From Brenneria izbisi (GTDB lineage Bacteria > Pseudomonadota > Gammaproteobacteria > Enterobacterales > Enterobacteriaceae): DNA of 64,000 nt. Shown in pieces: positions 48,444-61,168 of the stretch; within the stretch, counting starts at the first letter, position 1; each line of letters starts with the position of its first letter. Location of the stretch: the NCBI RefSeq assembly GCF_025840185.1, contig NZ_JAMPJU010000001.1, positions 1-64,000 on the forward strand. The letters run 5' to 3'. The notes under the pieces were generated by a model. It made no database searches, was not told where the DNA came from, and saw nothing but the letters and a program-made list of their open reading frames with translations. Both the position numbers and the translations under genes were made by a program.

Positions 48444-51400
48444 TTATTCGCTGATTGCCGTTGGTTTGGTTGCGGGAGCCGTTGCTTTGTTAACTGCGGC
48501 ATGACCACCTGCGGAGCCTTTTCCGGCAAACTGATACTCAGGACGAACCCAATCGCTATGACGAGCAGGTTCCGGCTGATAATCCGGTGCCGGCGCTTTA
48601 GTCATGGGCGCTGTGGCAAGGTGCTTGTAAGCCGGTTTTTCAACGCCAGCGGATGCCGATGGTATCCCCGGTTGAGCGGCAACAATAACCGGTTCCGCAT
48701 CATGTTTCACCGCAGCCTGAGCAATGTTGTCATCAGCCGCCGGTTCTTCTGACTGGTTGATGGCTTCTGCCGGTTGTTCTTCCGGTATCGCGGCGGTGGC
48801 TTCCTCTGCGTGCGTGGAAACGTCTGCAACGGTATCGACGAGATCCTGCACGATGGGTGCGTGCTCTATCTCTTCAGATTCCGCGACAGCGGTTTCTGCC
48901 ACTGCTGCTTCCATGGCAGGTTTTTCTGCTGTCTCAACAGTCGTAACCGTTTGAACATCCACCGCTTGCGCGGTGCTCTCTTCTGGTTCCTGAGGTACGG
49001 ACTCAGGCACTTGTTCAGTCGCGATCGCTTGCGCTTGCTCGGCAATTTCCGTGGCGGCTGATGCGCTGGAAGCGGTTTCGCTAATTGTCTGAATGGGAGC
49101 ATTCTGCACGACGCTTTCAGCGTTCGGCGCGACATCATCGACAATCACCGGCAGAAGTGGCGTGGTTAGCGCCGCCATTTCACTCTCTTGCGAAGCTGAA
49201 TCAGTCTGGGTCTGCGCGACAGGGTAGCTTACCCACACTTTTCCAGACGCCATTTCCGGCGATGAGGCCGCATATTCCAACGGCATAGGAGATTGCGTCG
49301 GATAACGCTCGTCACGATAACGACGACGGCGTTGTCCGCTGACGCGTAAATGACGCGGTGAACGACGCGAACGACGTGGCATACCGCCATTCTCCGCATT
49401 CGCACGGTTGGTATCCGTCGATTGATCATTATCGGTTTCGATGTTATCTGCCGCGTTAACGGGTTCGACAGCCGCTTTGACCGGCGCTGGCACAGCCTCC
49501 ACCGCGACGGCAGGCATCGCATCGACGGCATTCAGTTCGCTTTCGGATTGAACGCGAATTTTTTGCGTCAACTGACGACGTTGACGGCGTTGCATAACCG
49601 GAGCGGATTTTTCCTGTTCGCCGCTGTTGTCATCCGTCTCGGCAACGCTCACATTCTGTGCTTTGATTTCCTGCTGTGGCTGACGTTTGTCATCCTGACG
49701 ACGACGCTGACGTTCTGCGCGTGGTTCACGACGAGGCTGCTCATCCGACGAGATTTTTTCGTCGCCAGTAACCGGCGCTTCAGCAAGGTTCTCCGGGGCC
49801 GGACGTTTGTTGCGGCGCTGTTCTTCGCGTGGTTCACGATTATCGCGAGGACCACGATCGCGACGATTGTTACCCTGGCGACGAGAATGACGACGCTCCT
49901 GACGCTGGCCTTCGCCGGGGGCGGCGGATGTTGACTTTTGCTCGTCAGTCGCGGCGGTTGCCTCAGCCGGGGTCTCTGCGGCAAAAATACCTTTTAGTGC
50001 GCCAAGAACACGGCTGATGAAGCCAGGTTGCGCCGCCGTGGTTGAAGTTGCCGTCGGCGCGGTTTTTGCCGTCTCCGATGCGCGCTCTTCGGCAACCGTT
50101 GGCATATCCGGCATGGTAAAGGTTGCCAGCGCCGGTTGTTCCGGCAGCTTGCGCTCAATGGTCTGTTCTTCCTGCAACTGTTGCGCTTCGGTTTCCAGTC
50201 GCTGTGGCAACAGGTAGCTGAGCGTCGTTTTTTCTTCGCCTTTACGCACGCGCACCACCGAGTAGTGCGGTGTCTGCATGCCATCGTGTGGAACGATAAT
50301 GGCGCGAACGCCGCCTTGACGTTTCTCTATCGCATTAACGGCGTCACGTTTCTCATTCAATAGATAGGAAGCGATAGGCACGGGAACAATGGCGTGAACT
50401 TCTTTGGTGTTCTCTTTGAGCGCTTCTTCTTCGATCAGCCGCAGAATAGACAACGAGAGCGATTCATTATCACGTACAGTCCCAGTGCCGCTGCAACGAG
50501 GGCAAACGTGATGGCTTGACTCGCCCAACGACGGACTCAGGCGCTGACGAGACATTTCCAGCAAACCGAAACGTGAAATGCGGCCAATCTGAATACGAGC
50601 GCGATCCTGACGCACCGAATCACGCAAACGGTTCTCAACTTCACGCTGGTGGCGTACCGGCGTCATGTCGATGAAATCGATGACGATCAGTCCGCCCAGA
50701 TCGCGTAAACGCAACTGGCGGGCAATTTCATCAGCGGCTTCCAGATTGGTATTGAAAGCTGTTTCTTCAATATCGCCGCCGCGGGTGGCGCGGGCGGAGT
50801 TGATATCGATGGCCGTCAGCGCCTCCGTGGTATCAATGACGATAGAGCCGCCGGATGGCAGACGCACTTCGCGCTGGAAAGCCGACTCAATCTGGGATTC
50901 GATTTGATAATGGCTGAACAGGGGAATTTCACCACTGTACAATTTGATTTTGCTGCTGAAATCGGGACGACCAAGCGCGGAAATGTGCTCTTTGGCCAGA
51001 TCGAGAATTTTAGGGTTGTCGATCAGGATTTCACCGATATCAGGACGCAGATAGTCGCGGAATGCGCGTACAATGACGTTGCTTTCCTGGTGGATCAGGA
51101 ACGGCGCAGGGCGCCCTTCCGCCGCTTTTTTGATGGCTTCCCAGTGTTTCAGACGGAAAGCCAAATCCCATTGCAGCGCTTCGGCGGATTTGCCCACGCC
51201 AGCGGTACGAACAATCAATCCCATACCGTCCGGCAACTGCAATGAACCTAAGGCTTCTTTCAGTTCCGTGCGGTCATCGCCTTCGATCCGGCGAGAAATT
51301 CCGCCAGCGCGCGGGTTGTTCGGCATCAGCACCAAATAGCTGCCGGCCAGACTGATAAACGTTGTCAGTGCTGCGCCTTTGTTGCCTCGCTCTTCCTTAT

Positions 51401-51713
51401 CGACCTGAACAATAACTTCCTGACCTTCGCGCAAGACATCTTTGATGTTGGGACGGCCATGAGAAGCATAGTTATTGGGGAAATATTCGCGAGCGATTTC
51501 TTTGAGAGGGAGAAAACCATGTCTTTCAGCGCCATAATCAACAAAAGCGGCTTCAAGGCTGGGTTCAATACGCGTGATTTTACCTTTGTAGATATTTGCT
51601 TTCTTTTGCTCATGACCGGGACTTTCGATATCCAGATCATACAGCCGTTGACCATCAACCAAGGCAACACGCAACTCTTCTTGCTGAGTCGCGTTAATCA
51701 ACATTCTCTTCAT
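48444..51713 (-). CDS. rne: ribonuclease E
   Basis: A 1089-residue essential endoribonuclease and degradosome scaffold. The catalytic half (1 to about 520) has the S1 domain, the magnesium-binding Asp residues in [20 protein letters not shown] and [13 protein letters not shown], and the zinc-link CPRCSGTG that holds the tetramer. The C-terminal half is low-complexity: an Arg-rich RNA-binding region ([20 protein letters not shown]), a second one at [19 protein letters not shown], then a long Glu/Ala/Val-rich stretch expected to carry helicase, enolase and PNPase contacts. I chose the ATG at 51713 ([20 protein letters not shown]). The membrane-targeting and scaffold segments are inferred by position. 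Confidence 0.97.
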   Translation of the reverse strand: MKRMLINATQQEELRVALVDGQRLYDLDIESPGHEQKKANIYKGKITRIEPSLEAAFVDYGAERHGFLPLKEIAREYFPNNYASHGRPNIKDVLREGQEVIVQVDKEERGNKGAALTTFISLAGSYLVLMPNNPRAGGISRRIEGDDRTELKEALGSLQLPDGMGLIVRTAGVGKSAEALQWDLAFRLKHWEAIKKAAEGRPAPFLIHQESNVIVRAFRDYLRPDIGEILIDNPKILDLAKEHISALGRPDFSSKIKLYSGEIPLFSHYQIESQIESAFQREVRLPSGGSIVIDTTEALTAIDINSARATRGGDIEETAFNTNLEAADEIARQLRLRDLGGLIVIDFIDMTPVRHQREVENRLRDSVRQDRARIQIGRISRFGLLEMSRQRLSPSLGESSHHVCPRCSGTGTVRDNESLSLSILRLIEEEALKENTKEVHAIVPVPIASYLLNEKRDAVNAIEKRQGGVRAIIVPHDGMQTPHYSVVRVRKGEEKTTLSYLLPQRLETEAQQLQEEQTIERKLPEQPALATFTMPDMPTVAEERASETAKTAPTATSTTAAQPGFISRVLGALKGIFAAETPAEATAATDEQKSTSAAPGEGQRQERRHSRRQGNNRRDRGPRDNREPREEQRRNKRPAPENLAEAPVTGDEKISSDEQPRREPRAERQRRRQDDKRQPQQEIKAQNVSVAETDDNSGEQEKSAPVMQRRQRRQLTQKIRVQSESELNAVDAMPAVAVEAVPAPVKAAVEPVNAADNIETDNDQSTDTNRANAENGGMPRRSRRSPRHLRVSGQRRRRYRDERYPTQSPMPLEYAASSPEMASGKVWVSYPVAQTQTDSASQESEMAALTTPLLPVIVDDVAPNAESVVQNAPIQTISETASSASAATEIAEQAQAIATEQVPESVPQEPEESTAQAVDVQTVTTVETAEKPAMEAAVAETAVAESEEIEHAPIVQDLVDTVADVSTHAEEATAAIPEEQPAEAINQSEEPAADDNIAQAAVKHDAEPVIVAAQPGIPSASAGVEKPAYKHLATAPMTKAPAPDYQPEPARHSDWVRPEYQFAGKGSAGGHAAVNKATAPATKPTAISE

Positions 51714-52295
51714 CTTTAACTTACTCGTTATTTTTACTTGCATTATTGATAGAGCTGCGGACAAAAGACCCGCATGACCGGAGTGAACCGATGGCCTCGT
51801 GGCTTATCGCAGGGACGTCAACCTCCCGGTTGTCGCCTGCATAGAGACGCATGTTTCGGTAGCCTGTGTTTCCTGATGGAAAACAGCGCATTTATTGAGG
51901 GAACAGCTTCTGAATAATGTCGCCAGATCTGATTCCATTGGCCGGCCAAGCTGCAACCCGCAGCCCGCTAACTGCTTGATTACACATTACGTCTTACGCC
52001 ATTGCTGCGTGTTTGTGTTATCAGGCAAACTTAATAATTCCGCAATTTCCCTTGTTTTAATGGAAATCAGCACGGAAAACGCAAAAGCATTATTCCATTG
52101 CTGACACTGTTATAGCAAGGTGACTTTGCCTGTCAGTATCAAGATAGTTGTGCTGTCATCACCCAAACTGATAGTGGTTGAGACTAAAATCAGCCAAACC
52201 TGTTGGTATAACAATTATCTTCATAAGTCAGACACACAGTTAAGCACAGAAAAAGAAGTGGCGCTATCTGGCTGCTCTATTTAGAATCGCGCATC
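51714..52295. promoter_or_regulatory. rne leader and rne-rluC divergent control region
   Basis: A 582-base region with no gene. In Escherichia the rne mRNA has a leader of about 360 bases whose hairpins allow RNase E to autoregulate its own message; the length here allows the same. GC-rich inverted segments near 51800-51840 (CAACCTCCCGGTTG) could form such hairpins. The rluC promoter must also lie here. Confidence 0.6.
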
Positions 52296-53255
52296 ATGAA
52301 AACAGACAATCCTTCAGTACAATTTGTAACGATTTCCGCTGATGAGGCGGGACAGCGCATTGATAACTTTTTGCATACCCGGTTAAAAGGCGTGCCGAAA
52401 AGTATGGTTTACCGCATCTTGCGAAAGGGGGAGGTGCGGGTAAATAAAAAGCGGATAAAGCCAGAATATAAATTACTGGCCGGAGATGAAATCCGTATTC
52501 CGCCGGTCAGACAAGCGGAACGTGATGAAACGCCGGTTTCCGCCAGCCTTGGTAAAGTCGCGGCGCTGGCTGATTGCATCCTCTATGAAGATGATTATCT
52601 GCTGGTGTTGAACAAACCATCCGGTACGGCGGTGCATGGCGGCAGTGGATTGAGTTTCGGCGTGATCGAAGGATTGCGGGCGTTACGTCCCGAAGCGCGC
52701 TTTCTGGAACTGGTGCATCGCCTCGACCGTGATACATCCGGTGTGCTGCTGGTAGCCAAAAAGCGTTCGGCGCTGCGTTCGTTGCATGAGCAATTGCGTC
52801 TCAAAGGGATGCAGAAGGATTATCTGGCGCTGGTTCGCGGACAGTGGCAGTCGCACTGTAAAGTCGTGCAGGCGCCGCTGCTGAAAAACATTCTTCAAAG
52901 CGGCGAGCGTATCGTGCGTGTTAATAGTGAAGGCAAGCCCTCGGAAACGCGCTTTAAGGTGGAAGAGCGCTTTGATGATTTGGCGACATTGGTTCGCGCC
53001 AGCCCGATAACCGGTCGGACTCATCAGATTCGCGTGCATACGCAATATGCCGGACACCCCATCGCATTTGACGATCGTTATGGCGAGCGGGAATTCGATC
53101 AGCAACTGGCGGGGACGGGGCTGAAACGTCTCTTCCTGCATGCGCAGGCGTTACGTTTTGCGCACCCTGATACCGGGGAGACGCTCAGAATCGAAGCGCC
53201 GCTGGATGAACAGTTGCGTCGCTGTCTGCACGTATTGCGTAAAACAAAAACGTAA
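52296..53255 (+). CDS. rluC: 23S rRNA pseudouridine synthase RluC
   Basis: A 319-residue enzyme that makes pseudouridines at 955, 2504 and 2580 of 23S rRNA. An S4 RNA-binding domain (about 20-80) precedes the RluA-type catalytic domain with Asp144 in [22 protein letters not shown] is the third conserved motif. Length matches Escherichia (319). Divergent from rne, as in that organism. Confidence 0.96.
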   Translation: MKTDNPSVQFVTISADEAGQRIDNFLHTRLKGVPKSMVYRILRKGEVRVNKKRIKPEYKLLAGDEIRIPPVRQAERDETPVSASLGKVAALADCILYEDDYLLVLNKPSGTAVHGGSGLSFGVIEGLRALRPEARFLELVHRLDRDTSGVLLVAKKRSALRSLHEQLRLKGMQKDYLALVRGQWQSHCKVVQAPLLKNILQSGERIVRVNSEGKPSETRFKVEERFDDLATLVRASPITGRTHQIRVHTQYAGHPIAFDDRYGEREFDQQLAGTGLKRLFLHAQALRFAHPDTGETLRIEAPLDEQLRRCLHVLRKTKT

Positions 53256-53267
53256 TCTCTCAATCCT

Positions 53268-53297
53268 GTCGGCCTCCCCTGACCAGGGGAGGCCGAC
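53268..53297. terminator. hairpin between convergent rluC and yceF
   Basis: GTCGGCCTCCCCTG-AC-CAGGGGAGGCCGAC has a perfect 14-base stem, 12 bases after rluC and 3 bases from the yceF stop. It lacks T-runs; it probably ends both transcripts or protects their ends. Confidence 0.7.
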
Positions 53298-53300
53298 GAG

Positions 53301-53888
53301 TTAGTCTCTGGACAGCGGGTTCACCCCTTCTTTTTTCAACATCGCGTTCAGCGCTATCAACGGTAAGCCGATCAGCGTATTGGGATCGCGTCCCGATAAG
53401 CGGTCGAACAAGGCGATGCCCAATCCTTCGCTTTTAAAACTGCCGGCACAGTGCCAGGGCCGTTCTTTTTCCAGATAGCCGTCAATTTCATCATCCGTCA
53501 GCGTCCTGAAATGGACGTCGAACGGTTCAACCACGCTTTGCATGCGTTGTTGCGCACTGTTGAAAAGCGCTAAACCGGTAAAAAAAGAGACGCATTGACC
53601 GCTTGCCTGTTGTAATTGGCGCACGGCATTGGGTTTATTGTGCGGCTTGCCGGTAATCTCATCTCCCAGCACACACACCTGATCGGAACCAATAATAAGA
53701 TGGTTGGGATAGTGCGCCGCTAATGCGCTGGCTTTGCTTTGCGCCAGTCGCGCCACTAATGCCTTCGCATCTTCGCCGGGATACGGGGTTTCATTAATCT
53801 CCGGGGCGGCGCAGATAAAAGGAATGCCCAGCTTTTCCAGCAGCATTTTTCGATAAGGTGAGGTGGAAGCGAGAACGATCTGATGCAT
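53301..53888 (-). CDS. yceF: Maf-family nucleotide pyrophosphatase YceF
   Basis: A 195-residue nucleotide house-cleaning enzyme; YceF of Escherichia hydrolyses 7-methyl-GTP. The N-terminal signature [35 protein letters not shown] and [19 protein letters not shown] are characteristic. Divergent from yceD. Confidence 0.93.
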   Translation of the reverse strand: MHQIVLASTSPYRKMLLEKLGIPFICAAPEINETPYPGEDAKALVARLAQSKASALAAHYPNHLIIGSDQVCVLGDEITGKPHNKPNAVRQLQQASGQCVSFFTGLALFNSAQQRMQSVVEPFDVHFRTLTDDEIDGYLEKERPWHCAGSFKSEGLGIALFDRLSGRDPNTLIGLPLIALNAMLKKEGVNPLSRD

Positions 53889-54028
53889 AATTTTTTTATA
53901 AACCGTAGCGTAATGATGAAAGGCATTTTAAACTGTGCGCCGCTCTGGAAGCGAATATTGGTGAAAGGTTGTGCTTCACAGCCTTTTTCTTTGACTCTAT
54001 GTCGTTACGACGTTAATATGCGCGCCCT

Positions 54029-54550
54029 ATGCAAAAGGTAAAATTACCCTTAACCGTTGATGCGGTTCGCACTGCTCAAAAGCGTTTGGATTATGTTGGT
54101 ATCTATACGGCTGAACAAGTAATGCGCGTTGCTGCGTCAGTGGTGAGTGTGGACAGTGATGTTCAGGCTTCTTTGTCTTTCCATATTGATAATCAGCGCC
54201 TGGCGGTGATTGACGGTAGCGCGGATGTGACGGTGACATTAATGTGCCAACGCTGCGGAAAGCCATTTGAGCATCAGGTTCATGCGACATTTTGTTTTAG
54301 CCCGGTCATCAATGATGAACAGGCCGAAGCTTTACCGGAAGCGTATGAACCGATCGACGTTGATGAATTTGGCGAAGTCGATCTGCTGGCAATGATTGAA
54401 GATGAAATCATCCTGACGTTGCCTATCGCCCCGGTACATGATTCTGAACACTGTGAAGTGTCCGAAGCGGACATGGTGTTCGGCAAGTTGCCTGAAGAGG
54501 CGGAAAAGCCGAATCCGTTTGCCGTATTAGCCAGTTTAAAGCGTAAGTAA
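54029..54550 (+). CDS. yceD: YceD, DUF177 protein (large ribosomal RNA accumulation)
   Basis: A 173-residue protein with a CxxC pair in [13 protein letters not shown] and a [19 protein letters not shown] segment, as in Escherichia YceD, which is implicated in 23S rRNA accumulation or ribosome assembly. It is the first gene of the rpmF-plsX-fab cluster, 16 bases before rpmF. Confidence 0.92.
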   Translation: MQKVKLPLTVDAVRTAQKRLDYVGIYTAEQVMRVAASVVSVDSDVQASLSFHIDNQRLAVIDGSADVTVTLMCQRCGKPFEHQVHATFCFSPVINDEQAEALPEAYEPIDVDEFGEVDLLAMIEDEIILTLPIAPVHDSEHCEVSEADMVFGKLPEEAEKPNPFAVLASLKRK

Positions 54551-54566
54551 TTAAGGAGTAAGGTCC

Positions 54567-54737
54567 ATGGCCGTACAACAGAACAAACCTAGCCGTTCCA
54601 AACGTGGTATGCGTCGTGCTCACGATGCGCTGACTACCTCTTCTGTATCCGTAGATAAAGTTTCCGGCGAAACTCACCTGCGTCACCACATCACTGCGGA
54701 CGGTTACTACCGCGGTCGCAAGGTTATTGCCAAGTAA
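54567..54737 (+). CDS. rpmF: 50S ribosomal protein L32
   Basis: A 56-residue ribosomal protein: [20 protein letters not shown] start and [20 protein letters not shown] end are diagnostic. One residue shorter than Escherichia L32. AAGGAG lies about 10 bases upstream. It is cotranscribed with yceD and plsX. Confidence 0.97.
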   Translation: MAVQQNKPSRSKRGMRRAHDALTTSSVSVDKVSGETHLRHHITADGYYRGRKVIAK

Positions 54738-54766
54738 TTCTTGCGAATTATTAGCAAGGCAATACT

Positions 54767-55813
54767 TTGACACGCCTAACTCTGGCGTTAGATGCGATGG
54801 GCGGGGACTTCGGTCCCCGCGTAACAGTGCCTGCTGCATTGCAGGCGCTGGCTTCTAATTCTGCTCTCAATCTTTTATTAGTTGGCGATCCCGCTGCGAT
54901 TACGCCATTACTTGCCAAAGTCGATTCTGAACGATTATCCCGGTTAGAGATTATTCCGGCTGAATCGGTTATTGCCAGTGATGCAAGACCGTCGCAGGCT
55001 ATCCGGGCCAGTCGCGGAACCTCAATGCGTGTCGCACTTGAACTGATTAAAGACGGAAGAGCGCAAGCTTGCGTCAGTGCGGGCAATACCGGCGCGCTGA
55101 TGGGGCTGGCGAAGCTTTTGATCAAACCTATCGAGGGGATTGAGCGCCCGGCGCTGGTTTCCATTTTGCCTCATCAGCGGCATGGCAAAACAGTGGTGCT
55201 GGATCTGGGCGCCAATGTGGACTGCGACAGCACGATGTTGGTTCAGTTTGCCGTGATGGGCTCTGTGATGGCGGAAGTCGTGCTGGATCTGGACAATCCG
55301 CGGGTTGCTTTGCTGAATATTGGCGAAGAAGAGAGTAAAGGTCTCAGTAACATCCGCGATGCGGCAAGCCAATTGAGACATACGCCGTCGATTAACTATA
55401 TCGGTTATCTTGAAGGCAATGAATTGTTGACAGGAAAGACGGATGTCATGGTTTGTGACGGTTTTGTCGGTAATGTTACCTTGAAGACCATGGAAGGCGT
55501 AGTAAGGATGTTTCTATCGCTGCTGAAATCCTCTTCTTCGGGTACTGAGCATAAGTCAACACAGTCCTGGTGGTTGAAGTGGTTGGGTCGTTTGTTACAA
55601 AAACGATTGTCAAAGCGTTTCGGTCATTTGAATCCTGACCAATATAATGGCGCATGTCTGTTAGGATTGCGGGGAACCGTAATCAAAAGCCATGGCGCAG
55701 CGAATCAGAGAGCGTTTGCCGTTGCCATTGAACAGGCAATGCAGACGGTACGGCGGCAACTGCCAGAGCGAATTGCCGCCCGTCTAGAAGCTGTATTACC
55801 CAAGAGTGACTGA
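54767..55813 (+). CDS. plsX: phosphate acyltransferase PlsX
   Basis: A 348-residue enzyme that converts acyl-ACP to acyl-phosphate for phospholipid synthesis. [20 protein letters not shown] at the N-terminus and [15 protein letters not shown] are the family motifs. The start is TTG (54767), consistent with the known N-terminus MTRLTLALD; no ATG lies nearby. It precedes fabH by 6 bases. Confidence 0.95.
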   Translation: MTRLTLALDAMGGDFGPRVTVPAALQALASNSALNLLLVGDPAAITPLLAKVDSERLSRLEIIPAESVIASDARPSQAIRASRGTSMRVALELIKDGRAQACVSAGNTGALMGLAKLLIKPIEGIERPALVSILPHQRHGKTVVLDLGANVDCDSTMLVQFAVMGSVMAEVVLDLDNPRVALLNIGEEESKGLSNIRDAASQLRHTPSINYIGYLEGNELLTGKTDVMVCDGFVGNVTLKTMEGVVRMFLSLLKSSSSGTEHKSTQSWWLKWLGRLLQKRLSKRFGHLNPDQYNGACLLGLRGTVIKSHGAANQRAFAVAIEQAMQTVRRQLPERIAARLEAVLPKSD

Positions 55814-55819
55814 GCGTAC

Positions 55820-56773
55820 ATGTATACAAAAATAATCGGAACGGGCAGTTATTTGCCTGAGCAAATCAGGACGAACGCTGATTTAGAGAAGATGGTGGAG
55901 ACGTCTGACGAATGGATCGTGACACGTACCGGCATTCGTGAACGCCGCATTGCCGCGCCAGACGAAAATGTCGCGACCATGGGATGCCATGCCGCGAAAA
56001 ACGCGCTGGACATGGCGGGCATTGATAAGTCGAAAGTTGGTTTACTGATCGTTGCGACGACATCATCAAACTATGCATTCCCAAGTTCAGCCTGTCAGAT
56101 CCAGCAATTGCTCGATATAAAAGATACGATCGCCTTTGATTTGGCTGCGGCCTGCGCCGGTTTTACCTATGCTTTAAGCGTAGCCGATCAATATATCAAA
56201 AACGGTGCGGTGGATTATGCTTTGGTTATCGGTTCCGATACCTTATCCCGCACGCTGGATCCTGAAGATCGCGGTACGCTTATTCTGTTTGGCGATGGCG
56301 CTGGCGCCGTCGTATTGGCGGCATCGGAACAACCGGGCATTCTTACCACCCATCTGCACGCGGATGGTCGCTACGGCGAGTTGCTGACATTGCCGCATCA
56401 GGATCGTCACCATCGTGAAACGCCAGCCTACCTGACCATGGCGGGCAATGAAGTCTTTAAAGTGGCGGTGACCGAACTGGCGCATATCGTTGAGGAAACG
56501 TTACAGGCTGCTCAGTTGGAGAAAAGCGAATTAGATTGGTTGGTTCCGCATCAGGCTAATTTGCGTATTATCAACGCGACGGCGAAAAAATTAGGGATGG
56601 GGATGGATAAAGTGGTTGTGACGCTGGAACGTCATGGCAACACGTCCGCGGCCTCTGTACCCTCCGCTTTGGATGAAGCTGTGCGCGACGGGCGTATCAA
56701 GCCTGGCCAACTGGTATTGCTCGAAGCCTTTGGCGGCGGCTTTACCTGGGGTTCCGCACTGATTCGTTTTTGA
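55820..56773 (+). CDS. fabH: 3-oxoacyl-ACP synthase III FabH
   Basis: A 317-residue enzyme that condenses acetyl-CoA with malonyl-ACP to start fatty-acid synthesis. The catalytic Cys112 is in [13 protein letters not shown], His in VPHQANLRI and Asn in [11 protein letters not shown]. Same length as Escherichia (317). fabD follows 17 bases downstream. Confidence 0.97.
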   Translation: MYTKIIGTGSYLPEQIRTNADLEKMVETSDEWIVTRTGIRERRIAAPDENVATMGCHAAKNALDMAGIDKSKVGLLIVATTSSNYAFPSSACQIQQLLDIKDTIAFDLAAACAGFTYALSVADQYIKNGAVDYALVIGSDTLSRTLDPEDRGTLILFGDGAGAVVLAASEQPGILTTHLHADGRYGELLTLPHQDRHHRETPAYLTMAGNEVFKVAVTELAHIVEETLQAAQLEKSELDWLVPHQANLRIINATAKKLGMGMDKVVVTLERHGNTSAASVPSALDEAVRDGRIKPGQLVLLEAFGGGFTWGSALIRF

Positions 56774-56790
56774 TTAAACAGGATTTTTAT

Positions 56791-57720
56791 ATGACGCAAT
56801 TTGCAATGGTTTTTCCGGGGCAGGGGTCTCAAACTATCGGTATGCTGGCTGAACTGGCCGCGGTCTATCCGGTTGTCGCCGAAACTTTTGCTCAGGCTTC
56901 CGACGCGTTGGGTTATGACCTGTGGCAGCTTACCCAACAAGGGCCGGCTGAGGAATTAAATAAAACCTGGCAGACCCAGCCTGCGTTATTGGCCTCTTCC
57001 GTGGCGATCTGGCGTGTCTGGCGGCAGCAGGGCGGTAAACGGCCTGCGCTGATGTCCGGTCATAGTCTGGGCGAGTATTCAGCGCTGGTTTGTGCGGGCG
57101 TGCTGGATTTCCAACAGGCTGTCCGTCTGGTTGAATTGCGTGGCAAATTTATGCAGGAAGCAGTGCCGGAAGGCACAGGCGCCATGTATGCGATCATCGG
57201 TCTTGATAATGAAGCGATCGTCAAAGCGTGCGAAGCGTCCGCACAGGGACAGGTGGTGTCACCCGTAAACTTCAACTCGCCGGGACAGGTTGTTATCGCC
57301 GGCAACAAAGAAGCGGTAGAGCGTGCTGGCGTTGCTTGTAAAGCGGCGGGCGCCAAACGCGCCTTGCCGTTGCCCGTCAGCGTACCGTCTCACTGTGCAT
57401 TGATGGAACCCGCAGCGCAAAGACTGGCAGCGGCGCTTGAGTCCATCGCGTTCCAGACTCCTTCAATTCCTGTGGTCAATAATGTTGACGCGCGTATTGA
57501 AACGACGCCGGAAGCGATCCGCAGCGCGCTGGTGCGCCAACTCTATAGCCCGGTTCGCTGGACCGAGTGTGTCGAGTTCATGGCGTCAGAAGGCGTTGAA
57601 TCACTGCTGGAAGTAGGGCCTGGCAAAGTTCTGACCGGGTTGACGAAACGAATCATCGATACCCTGACAGCCGCTGCGGTGAATGATCCTGCGTCGTTGT
57701 CAGCGGCACTTGAAAAATAA
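56791..57720 (+). CDS. fabD: malonyl-CoA:ACP transacylase FabD
   Basis: A 309-residue enzyme that loads malonyl groups onto ACP. The nucleophile Ser92 is in GHSLGEYSAL; the oxyanion region FPGQGSQ is at 8-14, and the catalytic His is in SVPSHCALM. The ATG at 56791 was chosen for homology (MTQFAMVFPGQGSQ); an earlier in-frame start would overlap fabH. Confidence 0.97.
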   Translation: MTQFAMVFPGQGSQTIGMLAELAAVYPVVAETFAQASDALGYDLWQLTQQGPAEELNKTWQTQPALLASSVAIWRVWRQQGGKRPALMSGHSLGEYSALVCAGVLDFQQAVRLVELRGKFMQEAVPEGTGAMYAIIGLDNEAIVKACEASAQGQVVSPVNFNSPGQVVIAGNKEAVERAGVACKAAGAKRALPLPVSVPSHCALMEPAAQRLAAALESIAFQTPSIPVVNNVDARIETTPEAIRSALVRQLYSPVRWTECVEFMASEGVESLLEVGPGKVLTGLTKRIIDTLTAAAVNDPASLSAALEK

Positions 57721-57734
57721 GGACGGAGAAAGCA

Positions 57735-58469
57735 ATGAGCTTTGAGGGAAAAGTTGCGCTGGTAACTGGAGCAAGCCGCGGCATAGGTCGCGCGATTGCT
57801 GAAACATTGGTTGCCAGGGGCGCGAAAGTCATTGGAACCGCAACCAGCGAAAAAGGGGCTGAAGCCATCAGCGCCTGGCTGGGTGAAAACGGTAAAGGTT
57901 TTATGCTGAATGTCGCCGATGCGACGTCAGTCGATAACGTACTGGCGGATATTCGCGCTGAATTCGGTGAAATCGACATTTTGATCAATAACGCCGGAAT
58001 TACGCGCGATAACCTGTTGATGCGCATGAAAGATGACGAATGGCAGGATATTCTGGATACGAATCTGACATCCGTGTTCCGACTGTCCAAAGCGGTCATG
58101 CGTGCTATGATGAAAAAACGTTTTGGCCGCATTATTACTATCGGTTCCGTTGTGGGTTCGATGGGGAACGCGGGGCAGGCAAACTACGCGGCGGCGAAGG
58201 CTGGGCTGATTGGTTTCAGCAAATCTCTCGCTCGTGAAGTGGCCTCTCGTGGTATTACGGTAAACGTTGTCGCGCCGGGTTTTATTGAAACTGATATGAC
58301 TCAGACGTTGACAGAAGAACAGCGCGCAGGCATTTTGAGCCAGGTTCCAGCCAACCGGCTTGGTGATGCTAAAGAAATAGCCAGTGCTGTGGTATTTTTA
58401 GCCTCTGACGAGGCGGGTTACATTACCGGTGAAACATTGCATGTCAATGGCGGCCTGTATATGATCTAA
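57735..58469 (+). CDS. fabG: 3-oxoacyl-ACP reductase FabG
   Basis: A 244-residue NADPH-dependent short-chain dehydrogenase. The cofactor loop is TGASRGIGRAIA (near 12-23), and the Ser-Tyr-Lys catalytic set is in IGSVVGSMGNAGQANYAAAK. GGACGGAGA lies before the start. Length as in Escherichia (244). Confidence 0.97.
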   Translation: MSFEGKVALVTGASRGIGRAIAETLVARGAKVIGTATSEKGAEAISAWLGENGKGFMLNVADATSVDNVLADIRAEFGEIDILINNAGITRDNLLMRMKDDEWQDILDTNLTSVFRLSKAVMRAMMKKRFGRIITIGSVVGSMGNAGQANYAAAKAGLIGFSKSLAREVASRGITVNVVAPGFIETDMTQTLTEEQRAGILSQVPANRLGDAKEIASAVVFLASDEAGYITGETLHVNGGLYMI

Positions 58470-58622
58470 AAAATACGAAACTATTTGCGTTATTTGCGGT
58501 GATGACCGCAAAATAGCACAAAATCGTGGTTCGACCAGCCGGGATTTTGTTGCATCTTTTTCAACATTTTATACACTACGAAAACCATCGCGAAAGCGAG
58601 TTTTGATAGGAAATTTAAGAGT

Positions 58623-58859
58623 ATGAGCACTATCGAAGAACGCGTTAAGAAAATCATCGTTGAACAGCTTGGTGTTAAGCAGGAAGAAGTCGTAAACAAT
58701 GCTTCTTTCGTTGATGACCTCGGCGCTGATTCTCTTGACACTGTTGAGCTGGTAATGGCCCTGGAAGAAGAATTTGATACTGAAATTCCAGACGAAGAAG
58801 CCGAAAAAATCACGACTGTTCAGGCAGCCATTGATTTCATTCAGGCTAACCAGCAGTAA
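58623..58859 (+). CDS. acpP: acyl carrier protein AcpP
   Basis: A 78-residue acidic protein; Ser37 in [16 protein letters not shown] takes the phosphopantetheine arm that carries growing acyl chains. The 153-base gap before it probably contains a separate strong promoter, as in Escherichia. A terminator-like hairpin follows at 58871. Confidence 0.98.
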   Translation: MSTIEERVKKIIVEQLGVKQEEVVNNASFVDDLGADSLDTVELVMALEEEFDTEIPDEEAEKITTVQAAIDFIQANQQ

Positions 58860-60182
<1,323 letters not shown>

Positions 60183-60198
60183 ACATCGTTATCTCGTT

Positions 60199-60227
60199 AA
60201 AAAAACCCGGTCTCCGGGTTTTTTTTT
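60199..60227 (+). terminator. terminator after fabF
   Basis: AACCCGG-TCT-CCGGGTT followed by a T-run of nine, 17 bases after the fabF stop. Confidence 0.92.
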
Positions 60228-60356
60228 GTCGCCAGCCAACCCCTCTGCGGGCCGACGGTGCGCGTTTTTTGACCCGTCTAAAATCGGATATGGCTGCTTG
60301 CCGGGCGGTTTGGTCTACTGGCAATCTGATGACTTTTGGCTGAAAGGAAGAAAGGC

Positions 60357-61154
60357 ATGCGTTGGATAAATGGTCAGCAGCAGGAAATGTTGCCGGTTTC
60401 AGACCGTGCCACCCAGTTCGGCGATGGCTGCTTTACCACGGCCAGAGTTGACGAGGGGCGGATTATCTGGCTTGAACGTCATATCGCGCGCTTGCAATAT
60501 GCGGCTGAACGTCTGATGTTGCCGCTTATTGACTGGACGCAGCTGAGCGCGGAAATGATACAGGCCGCGCAGGGATGTCGGCAAGGCGTGGTAAAAGTCA
60601 TGCTGACGCGAGGTCAGGGGGGCAGGGGATACGGTGCTCAGGGGGGTACGCAGCCGACGCGCATTGTTATGCAGGCTGACTTTCCCGCGCATTATATCCG
60701 CTGGCGTGAGCAGGGCATTAGTTTGAACCTGAGTCCTGTTGCGTTGGCAAAAAATCCACTGCTGGCCGGCATTAAGCATCTCAATCGGCTGGAACAGGTT
60801 TTAATTCGACTGCATCTTGATCAGACATCCGCCGATGAGACGCTGGTACTTGACACTTCCGGCGCGCTGGTGGAATGCTGTGCGGCTAATTTATTCTGGC
60901 GTAAGGGAAATCAGGTTTATACGCCGGATTTATCCTGTGCCGGGGTTGATGGCGTAGCCCGACAGCATATTCTTTCGCTGCTGGCCGTCGCTGATTTTGA
61001 GGTACACATTGTCACTGAACCGTTGGGCACACTCGAAGATGCAGATGAGGTTTTAGTCTGTAATGCATTAATGCCCGTTATTCCCGTAAACCAGGCGCAC
61101 GTCTGGTGTTATCGCTCCAGAGATCTCTACCGGTTTCTGAGCCCTAACTGTTAG
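60357..61154 (+). CDS. pabC: aminodeoxychorismate lyase PabC
   Basis: A 265-residue PLP enzyme that releases pyruvate from 4-amino-4-deoxychorismate to give p-aminobenzoate for folate. The PLP Lys140 is in AGIKHLNRLEQV; VSDRATQFGDGCFTT and ECCAANLFWR are family motifs. The ATG at 60357 (MRWINGQQQEM) has GGAAG upstream and fits the family N-terminus. It is 14 bases upstream of mltG. Confidence 0.94.
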   Translation: MRWINGQQQEMLPVSDRATQFGDGCFTTARVDEGRIIWLERHIARLQYAAERLMLPLIDWTQLSAEMIQAAQGCRQGVVKVMLTRGQGGRGYGAQGGTQPTRIVMQADFPAHYIRWREQGISLNLSPVALAKNPLLAGIKHLNRLEQVLIRLHLDQTSADETLVLDTSGALVECCAANLFWRKGNQVYTPDLSCAGVDGVARQHILSLLAVADFEVHIVTEPLGTLEDADEVLVCNALMPVIPVNQAHVWCYRSRDLYRFLSPNC

Positions 61155-61168
61155 ACGATGGTTGATTT

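Noticed and set aside
49422-49934. open frame antisense to the Arg-rich part of rne
   Set aside because: Repeats of Arg codons in rne read as Ala/Thr/Leu-type codons on the other strand; no independent evidence.
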